DNA of 64,000 nucleotides from Gautieria morchelliformis (lineage: Eukaryota > Basidiomycota > Agaricomycetes > Gomphales > Gomphaceae). Location of the stretch: positions 124,001 to 188,000 of the forward strand of contig WHVA01000028.1 of the NCBI GenBank assembly GCA_015179125.1, given 5' to 3'. The first letter of the stretch is position 1. The number at the start of each line of letters is the position of its first letter. Below, in pieces: positions 56,905-64,000 of the stretch. Below the pieces are notes generated by a model. That model was given only the letters and a program-made list of their open reading frames with translations. It was not told the origin of the DNA and did no database searches. The translations under genes and the position numbers were made by a program.

Positions 56905-57594
56905 TGTTACGACCGTTCATTTCCGACTTCCGACCCTCATTTCCGCAAATATCTTCGCCCTACGATATTTCCGCAACACCTTCTGCCCCTCCGATATTTC
57001 CGACATTCCGCCCCTTGTTCATTTCCCTTGTTCTTTCGACCCTATTACTCGGACCCACCGGACCCACCTCACCGTTCATCAAGACCACATATCCGGTCAC
57101 CCTTGTAGTTCGCTGTCAGATATGTTTTCCCGACCCCTTGTTCTTTGTCATTGTTCTACCTTACCCTGAACCCCCCTTGTAGTCCCATTGTTCCCAATAG
57201 TTAGTTCCCATGCATTGTCTACTCGACTTCCGCTTCCCCCAGAATTTGCTTAGTACCATATCATTACCTGTTGTCTCAGCTCTTTGTATAAAAGCCTGTC
57301 ATGTATGTCTCTTATTCTGCAATCAGATAATCGCCTTCGATACTTGATTTCCTTCGCTTCATCTCCTGTTCTTAGCACAGCGAGTCTAGCAAGATCTCAG
57401 TCTCTCTCAGCCTTCCATCTTCCACCTTCCGCCTCAGTTCCGATACAAGTTCCGACCAAACCTTTGGTTCAGTACTTTCCGACTTCCGATTCAGTTCCGA
57501 AATACTTAGGACGATAGTTCATCGGGGGTGCAACCTACAAGTTGAAGCCGCTGTCCTTTCCAGTTCTGACTTAGTGGAAATCTCGATACGTAAC
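56905..57594 (+). repeat. 3' LTR of chromovirus D (690 bp)
   Basis: Starts TGTTACGACC right after the purine tract and ends CGATACGTAACA, giving the inverted termini TGTTACG/CGTAACA. The interior is rich in TTTCCGAC/CTTCCG motifs and has a TATA-like TGTATAAAAG at about 57285, a likely promoter. Confidence 0.88.
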
Positions 57595-60015
57595 ACTGCC
57601 TCCGGATGTCCCGGAGCATTTCCGCTTCCACCCCAACTGCAGTCACTCCCTCTAGGGCGTGGATTGCAAAGAGACTAGGGCGGAGCAGTGTCATATCCGC
57701 ATTGTCCCCACTTCCACTTTTATGATCCGCACGGCGGGATAGGGCATCGGGCTTGCCCATGGTGCGGCCGGGGCGGTGGTGGAGCATGAAGTCAAACCGG
57801 GACAGGTGTAGGGACCACCGTGCTTGTCATCGGTTCAACTTCTTAGATGTGCGGAAATACTCGAGGTTCTTGTGGTCTGTCCAGATCTCAAACGGGCATA
57901 GAGCACCCTCGAGGAAGTGTCGCCACTCCTCCAGCGCTCGGATGATTGCCAGCATCTCCTTGTCATGGATCTCATAGTTCCGCTTGACCGGACTAAGGCT
58001 TTTAGAGAAGAAAGCAATTGGATGCCATCCCCCATCATCTTCCGATAACTGTTGTGACAAGACCGCTCCGGTAGCCGTGTCGGAAGAATCCGCCTCGACT
58101 CGATAAGGGCGAGAGTCATCGGGAAAGATCAGGACCGGGGCGGAAGTGATCAGCTCTTTGAGTTTGTCAAAGGAGGCCTGTTCCAGCTCTCCCCACTGCC
58201 ATCCAACCTCCTTCTTGGTGAGGTTGAAGAGGGCACGAGCGTGGCAGGAGAAGTCCTTGATGAACCGCCGGTAGAAATTGACAAACCCAATGAAGGACTG
58301 GACCTCTTTCTTGTTCTGCGGCACAGGCCAATCCGATACACCGGAAACTTTGACTGGGTCCATTTCCACCTTTCCTTCTGACACGATCACCCCAAGATAC
58401 TCTATCCACGTTCGCTCAAATTCACACTTTTCCGGCTTGAGACACAGGTTGTATTCCCGGAGCCGTTCCAGCACTCTCCGCACGACTTCCCGATGTTCCG
58501 ACATTGTTTTTGTGAAGATGAGGATGTCATCGAGGTAGACACAGACAACCCCTTCTGCTATCATGTCACGGAAAATGTCATTCATCATCGTCTGGAATGT
58601 GGCGGGACTGTTGGTGAGGCTGAAGAACATGACCTGTGGCTCAAAGAGTCCTCGGTTGGTGCGGAATGCGGCCTTCCACTCGTCTCCCTCCCGGATCCAA
58701 ACATTATTGAAGCCCCAGCGGACATCCAGCTTAGTGAAGTACCTTGCCCCGCGGAGTTGTGTGATTAGTTTGGAAATGAGTGGAATGGGGTACCGGTTCT
58801 TGATCGTGATCGCATTCAAGGCCCGGTAATCCTGCACAAGTCTGAGCGACCCGTCCTTCTTCTTGATGAAGAACACCGGAGATGCCATGGGTGACTTGGA
58901 GGGGCGGATCCTCCCTGTACGGAGGTTTTCCGCAAGGAATGCATCGAGCTCTACCTGCTCCTTGGGTGACAGCGGGTAGACCTTGCAGTTGGTGGGCTTT
59001 GACCCAGGCTCCAACTCGATGGCATGGTCCCACAGCTTCCGTGGAGGCAGGGCATCAAACGACTCCTTGGAAAAGACGTCCTCGAACTCCCGCAGGTACT
59101 CCGGAATTTCCACCTCCACTCTATCATGCTTCTTCGAGGCTTCAGCAAGGCGTTGCGAAATATTTCCGGTGGCACGGATGTGTTCCGCTTCCGGTGGAAG
59201 GTTTACGCACAGCAAGCGCTCCCCTTCCGCCAGTGTATCTTCCGGGTCGAGTCGGATGACGTCGGAGTCGGAATTGGAATTGGAATTGGAATTGGAAGTG
59301 GGACCTGGTTCAAATTCCGCTTCCGAGTCTTCTTCTGCAAGCAGTGGATGGGGGCCAGAACAACATGTCAGTATGAGCCGTTCGGTCTTCCGCTGCTCCT
59401 GGCGTTCCTTCCGCACTTCCGACCGGCACATGTGACACTTGGCTGGGCATCGACTCATCAGTACCTTCTGAGTCTGCCAATTGATCTCCGGGTTGTGCTC
59501 CTGAAGCCAGGTAAATCCGAGGATGACGTCTTGCTTCCCCAGGCTGGTGACTGCAAAGGAAGTACGTTCGGAGTGTCCATCGTAGCGGAGAATTGTGTCC
59601 ACTATCTCTGTGATGGACCCTGCCTCATTGGGGCTTCCATCCACATTGAACACTGGGATTGCACGTTGCAACTTCCGCGTGGTCAGTCGGTTCCGTTCCA
59701 CATAGTCCCGGTCTATAAACTGACCAGTGGCCCCGCAATCGACAAGGGCGGGTCCGGATTTGACTTCCGCGTATCTGTCGTCTGGATCTCCACCTTAATG
59801 ACTAGTGACTTGGGGCCAGGGGTGGCAGCAACAACATAGCGCTTCGGGAGGTGTCTCTCCCAAGGGCGGATGCGGGATGGATGGGGTGTCGGATTTGGTT
59901 TTTGTGTGACTTTATCCGGTGGGTCTGTACGAAGTGAGGGGTGTGGGGGCTTTTCATTCTCTACTTCAAGACAGGCAAACCGGTTATGTACAGGCAGCAG
60001 GGGCACACATCTCAC
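57595..60015 (-). pseudogene. pol: Gypsy B protease, reverse transcriptase and RNase H
   Basis: The long frame 57827-59701 encodes RT with PSKSPMASPVFFIKKKDGSL and the catalytic YLDDILIF, then RNase H (RPYRVEADSSDTATGAVLSQ, NYEIHDKEMLAIIRALEEWR). The usual LNRRQARW continuation is interrupted by TGA at 57827-57829 in place of the expected Arg, after which GRTMGKPDALSRRADH continues. The protease (59713-60015) is split from RT by a one-base deletion near 59770 relative to copy A. The frame ends MLRDIRRQ at 57595, where the LTR of D begins. Confidence 0.92.
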
Positions 60016-61369
60016 CCGCTGCGCGTCACAAAATCCGACGCATCTTCCACTTCCGATGCACCATGTTCCGCATTTTCGGAAATTCCTTCCGCAGTGGGCA
60101 CTCCGCTTATGTCTGCGAGTGCGAGGAACTCTGGAAGGAGCTCAAGCTTCTCCTCTGTGGTCATAAGCCGGATGTCAAAGGCTTGGGGGCACTCGCGGGC
60201 ATAGTGGCCTGGTTGTCGGCATTGGAAGCAGGTGATGGTTCCGTGGCCTTTTCGAGCATGCGGTCAACATCCATCGGGGCAGGGCCACTCTTCGAGGAGG
60301 GGGACTAGGGTTCCTAATAGGAGCAGGCGGAACAACCGTCGGAAATACTTTCCAGTGGGAATGAATGCACTTCCGGGTTTTGGCACGGGTGGAGTAGGAC
60401 GAGCGGAACTGTGTGTCATGTTCTGGTTTGTCTCCACAAAGGCCTCGTTTGCTTCCCTGTTTCGGGACACCCTCCACGCAGCTTGGTACCACCCTTCCGG
60501 GTCATCGAAATCCGGAGCTCCATCCCCAAGCAGCGCAACTTGGTTCTGGAGTGTTGGATCAAGCCCTCGTCGGAATTTGATGACGATCGTTTGTTGTCGT
60601 CATACTCCGCAAGGTCGATGAGCTCCTGGAAGCGGTCAATGTAGTCATCGACCGGATCCTTGGCCTGGTACCAGCTGGTCCCCTCGAGCTTCGTAAGGGC
60701 TGTGAGCTGCTCATTTTTCGGGCAGAACTGGTCGGAAAATGTTTTCTCAAAGGTGTCCCAGTCCTGGAAGTAGTTCCCCTTGCCCTTTGCTTCATGTCGG
60801 ATCACCTTGTTTGCAAAATGGGCTGCTGATCTGACTTGAAAAAGGACAATGCCCAGTGAATCCGAGCCTGGTCGTTCGGAAAGAGGTCTCCGACAATTGC
60901 AAAGTAGATGCTGCATGTGTTGAAGAATGCGCGTCCCTTCTCCCGATCTCCGTCAAAGTCCGCCTGAGTTGCGGGTTTGACCTTTGCCAACTTCGCGGAC
61001 ATCCTCTCTTCCGCCAGTTCCGCTTTTCCGAAATCTGGCTCATCCAGCATTGCATTTCCACCACCTTGTGGAATATCTAACTTAGCCAAAATTGTTTGTA
61101 AGGCTGTTTCAATCGTGTCGGTCTTCATCCGGTTCCGCATCAATTCCTCCTCCATATTCCGAAGGCAATCATCCGGATCCATGTCAGAAGGGGAAATATG
61201 GGACGGGATTTCCGAGGTTGGGAGCTCGACGTAAGAAGAGGGGCTGTTGTATGCCGTGTGCGCGGAAGAGGTTGCGATCTCCGAGTCGCTGTCTCCGATT
61301 CCGAACGCACCTATGGCGAATGCAATGCGCAGTACAACCGCCGGTCCTCTAGGGGAGAGACTTTTCTGC
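60012..61369 (-). pseudogene. gag: Gypsy B gag, frameshifted
   Basis: Homologous to the intact gag at 1015-2388 but broken into several frames. Differences from copy A include a 2-bp shorter GGCCTTTTCGAGC segment near 60250, a changed run near 60590, and small deletions near 60825. The zinc-knuckle region and the capsid-like region are both still recognisable. Confidence 0.88.
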
Positions 61370-61859
61370 TGTAAGGGCAACCCTGGCTGGTTGTGGAGAT
61401 CACACTACCACACAACTAACAAGGGGAAATCCAAAGTATGTATAAATGAACAGAGTATACAAGAGAGGGGATTCTCACCTGACAAGGGGAAATCCAAAGA
61501 GAAAAGTCTAAGGACCCCGGATGTCAGCGAGCCCGTATTATACTACGCTGCGCAGCCAGGGACAACACTTGGCACCCGCCATCAACCCTGCATCCCCCTG
61601 ACCTCCCTGACCCTTGATCGACCCTTGATGCCACCTATTATGCGAGTCGCTTGATTTCCGACACTGTTCCGGGAGTGGAAGTTGGAAATTGGAGTGGAAC
61701 TGGCAAGGCGAACAGAACTGGTGGAAGTTCTCCCAGAAGCGGAATCATTTCCAAAAGCGGAGGCGGAGATGGAATCGGAACTGGAAGCGGAGTTGGAAAT
61801 GGAGTCGGAACTGGGTGTGGTGTCGGAACTGGAAATGGAAAACAGGGTGTCCCCTCACA
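61370..61859 (-). repeat. 5' LTR of Gypsy B
   Basis: 490 bp. Compared with the partner at 53180-53669 there are four differences, including CAACTAAC for CAACTGAC, CCAAAAGC for CCGAAAGC, GTCGG for GTCAG and the terminal CTCACA for CTGACA. It is followed by target duplication GTAGA. Confidence 0.93.
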
Positions 61860-61864
61860 GTAGA

Positions 61865-63194
61865 CGCGACATTGGTTCTTGGAGAAGACGGAAAAGTAAT
61901 TGTTGTTATCACCGAGTTTCCCAACAGATATTAGTTTAATGGCAGCGTCGGGGACGTAGAGGACTTTTCGAAGGGTGATTGATTGGCCGTTCAGGGTTTT
62001 GACCGTAACGTCACCCATACCGACAGCTTGAGCAATAGACCCGTTCATCCCTTTTATGGGACGGGGAGCGATCGGGCTCAGCTTGGTAAAGTCGCTCCTG
62101 CATGGCGTGCAGTGGATCGAAGTGCCGGAGTCAAGGAAGTGTGGGACGAGGTCGGTCGAGGCGAGGACGAGCTCTGGGATCGCAGCGTCGTGTCTGTGCG
62201 TTATCCAGTCAACGCTGCAGGTGGCCTCCTTGTCCGTGCATGCGAGCGACCAGTCAGTGTCATAGAAGTGGTCGTCGGGTTGATAGAACGAGATAGGGTG
62301 AGATGTGGTCGTCGGACATCTGGTGGCAGCAATGTTGGCAGTCTCACATTTGGGCTCCCCCACGACGTTGGTGACAGCAGCTAGGGCAGTATTCTCCTTC
62401 TTAGCATGAGCACGGGGACCCCCACCCTCGTTGCCACCGCCGGGGCGCCAGCACTTCTCCTTCGAGTGGCCGGGCTTGTTACAGTTGGAGCAGATAACCC
62501 TGGGTTTCTTAGTAGTGACAACAGCGAGAGCCTCTTCAGCGGCGGTAGCGTGGTTGGCGTGGCGGACCTTGGAGGCCTCGAAGCGCAGGCGTGCCTTGAG
62601 GCCATCAAAGGATATACCGTCCTTGGTGGAGGTGAGTAGGCCCTTGAGTTGCTCACGGATGGGAGTGTAGAAGTCGTGGAAGAGAGCGTTGAGACATATC
62701 ATGATCATCCAGTCGTCCTCTTTGATAGGGCCGGCCGCGAACATGTCCTTCATTATGTGTTCGAGCGCGAGGAGAGTCACGTCTATATCAATGCCAGGAG
62801 AGAAACGCATGGTGAGGGCGCGCTTTAGCAAGGAGACTTGATGCATCGGGCCGAGTGTGGAGAATGAGTCGTGAATACAATGCCAGGCATCGGCGGCAGT
62901 CGCGCAATTCGAGATGATGTGGTGAAGGGAGGAGTCCATCATCAGTTGTAACGTGAAAATGAGTGTGTTGTTTTTAGCAGTCCACAGCGCCTTCTCGGAC
63001 GGGAGAGAGTCGGGGGGAGAAGATGAGAAGGGGTCATTTTTGTCGATGTACTTCCAGAGACCGCTGGTAGTGAGAAGCGCTTTAGCCTCGCTAGCCCAGG
63101 AGTCGTAGTTCTCACCGCCTAGGAGTAACTTAGACATCTTGGGGCGGGCCCAGTTTTCGGGTATGAAGGAAGTAATGGAAGACGCGGCGGCCAT
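61865..63194 (-). pseudogene. Ty1/Copia gag-protease, cut by Gypsy B
   Basis: Starts MAAASSITSFIPENWARPKM at 63194. A UBN2-type Copia Gag domain follows (ENYDSWASEAKALLTTSGLW), then a CCHC knuckle CSNCNKPGHSKEKC, and an aspartic protease with FLDSGTSIHCTPCRSDF. The frame is open until KNQCRVY at 61865, where the LTR of Gypsy B starts. The native continuation is found at 53174 (DQQKREILRGTRTPGGLYY). Confidence 0.93.
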
Positions 63195-63565
63195 TGTGAG
63201 GGAATAGAGTGGCAACGCGCATTAGGGACAAAAATTAAGGGTTCTCGGATCGAATTTGCACGGTGATGCTATAGATTGGTATCAGTAGTGCAACAGTTGG
63301 CCCATAACCTGTTGAATCTGCACTCTGATTAGCTCAGGCGTTCAGATGGACATGAACGACTATTTTATTGTTACCTGCACTCTGATTAGCTACAGTGCAG
63401 GTGATATGGCGTAAGTAAGGTAGACTGGTACTCGGAATAGGATGTTCTTACCTCAGGCGTTCAGATAGACATGAACGACTGAGGAAAGGAGGGACGGCGG
63501 GGTTAGAAACTGATAAGCCGACACGTATGTGGGTCTGTGTGGACCGTATGACATCGCAGTTCCAA
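63195..63565. other. Copia upstream flank with short repeats
   Basis: No 5' LTR is recognised next to the Copia gag start. CTGCACTCTGATTAGCT occurs twice (63318 and 63375), and CAGGCGTTCAGATGGACATG with its neighbours occurs twice (63335-63361 and 63454-63480, one mismatch). CCTGCACT...AGTGCAGG (63374-63401) is a small perfect hairpin. Confidence 0.6.
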
Positions 63566-64000
63566 CAAGCGCCTCAGCCGAGGCAGCGGAAACGACGAAT
63601 CCATGGGCATCCGAGTCGTTAACTGACCTTAAGCACATAGACAGTGAGTGAAATGAACTACCGCACAAGTTTACACCCAACATCAACCCTGCCATTGTGG
63701 CCAGGTTTGCAACCACAGACTTCACAGCTACCCCTACCTCAAATTCTTCCACCAACGGCAGTTGTGTTAGATCCGTCAGTCCTAAACGAGCTCGACCCTC
63801 TGGCCACTGATCCTGTGCAGAAGAATGCTCGGGAAGCATGGGAGGGCGCTGAGAGCCATCCGCCTCCGGCCCAGGATCCATCGAACTCAAATGCAGCGAC
63901 TCCTATAGGGTCCATCCCCCCATCTTCCCCACTCCCGCGGAAAGATGGACCTCCATCTCTGCAATCCTCGCCACAAATCCCTGTATCTGCTCCGGCGACG
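63566..64000 (+). pseudogene. 5'-truncated second copy of VPS9 (continues past window)
   Basis: Gap-free alignment to 47071-47505 with 11 differences in 435 positions (97.5% identity). It includes part of exon 1, the whole 61-nt first intron with its splice sites (identical) and the start of exon 2; the frame stays open. It lacks the native start codon, the first 17 codons and the promoter. The sequence to its left is unrelated to the VPS9 upstream region. The downstream extent is outside the window. Confidence 0.9.

Larger units (their letters stand above)
54135..57594 (+). mobile_element. Chromovirus D, 3' half, opposite orientation
   Basis: Starts abruptly inside the integrase zinc-binding domain at the C-type LTR. 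It then contains the integrase core, a chromodomain, a region with an antisense gene, a purine tract (GAAGGGAGATAC, 56893-56904) and a 690-bp 3' LTR (56905-57594). At 57595 it abuts Gypsy B pol between RNase H and integrase. The 5' LTR, gag, protease, RT and RNase H are missing. Confidence 0.88.
53180..61859 (-). mobile_element. Ty3/Gypsy chromovirus copy B, inserted in Copia
   Basis: Bounded by 490-bp LTRs at 53180-53669 and 61370-61859 that differ at four positions. Both outer ends are flanked by the same 5 bp, GTAGA (53175-53179 and 61860-61864), which is the target duplication. The element reads right to left: LTR, gag, protease, RT, RNase H, [insertion of D and a solo C LTR], chromodomain, polypurine tract, LTR. 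Its own integrase core is absent. The inserted target is the reading frame of a Copia element. Near-identical LTRs mean a fairly young insertion, and everything nested inside it is younger still. Confidence 0.95.

Noticed and set aside
57506-57594. End of Gypsy B RNase H reading as CYVSRFPLSQNW...
   Set aside because: These codons lie in the 3' LTR of element D; the true B sequence stops at MLRDIRRQ (57595).
63270-63290. TGGTATCAGTAG as a Copia primer-binding site
   Set aside because: It resembles the initiator-Met half-tRNA site but is in the wrong orientation relative to the Copia gag and lacks the AGC end.

Overview
The window is nuclear DNA of a filamentous basidiomycete, most likely an Agaricomycete. 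The evidence is compact genes on both strands cut by many 45-65 nt GT-AG introns, very short intergenic gaps, remnants of a NACHT-WD40 type (fungal NLR-like) gene, and Ty3/Gypsy chromoviruses and Ty1/Copia retrotransposons. No ribosomal RNA, tRNA, CRISPR or prokaryotic feature was recognised. Splice models below were built by hand from splice sites and family conservation. Where exon lengths are given, they sum to a multiple of three.

Layout. 1-6.3 kb is a retrotransposon graveyard: half of a Gypsy element (A) inserted in the first gene of another LTR element (C), plus further C-type LTRs and an AT-rich repeat. 6.3-13.4 kb is a dense housekeeping block: ornithine acetyltransferase, ribosomal protein eL33, Bud20-like zinc finger protein, RNase H2 subunit C and a phenol-hydroxylase-type flavoprotein. 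14.2-25.4 kb holds a broken gene and a roughly 5 kb block present twice in tandem. Each copy carries separated remnants of a NACHT-WD40 gene (N-terminal exon and WD40 repeats, no NACHT seen), and the two copies differ by an internal inversion, tandem-repeat number and indels. 25.6-52.4 kb is again ordinary host sequence: a membrane-anchored unknown, UbiA prenyltransferase, ubiquitin C-terminal hydrolase, RPF1, a Ser/Pro-rich protein, thymidylate kinase, UBC6, CWC27, free-methionine-R-sulfoxide reductase, a broken cysteinyl-tRNA synthetase tail, two small conserved proteins, an endonuclease III-like glycosylase, the Rab5 exchange factor VPS9 and an F-box protein. 52.4-63.2 kb is a Russian-doll insertion: a Copia element split by Gypsy element B (490-bp LTRs, 5-bp target duplication), itself split by the 3' half of an opposite-strand chromovirus D and a solo C LTR. 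The window ends in a 5'-truncated second copy of VPS9 (63566-64000).

The host genes are not an operon or pathway cluster. Many are divergent pairs with short shared upstream regions (UCH/RPF1 92 bp, CWC27/fRMsr 182 bp, glycosylase/VPS9 237 bp, BUD20/RNASEH2C 142 bp). Most interesting for follow-up are the antisense Zn2Cys6-type gene inside Gypsy D, the nested and recombined retrotransposon stack, in-frame TGA stops at expected CGA positions in several retroelements, the truncated VPS9 copy, and the inverted segment in the tandem NLR-remnant block.
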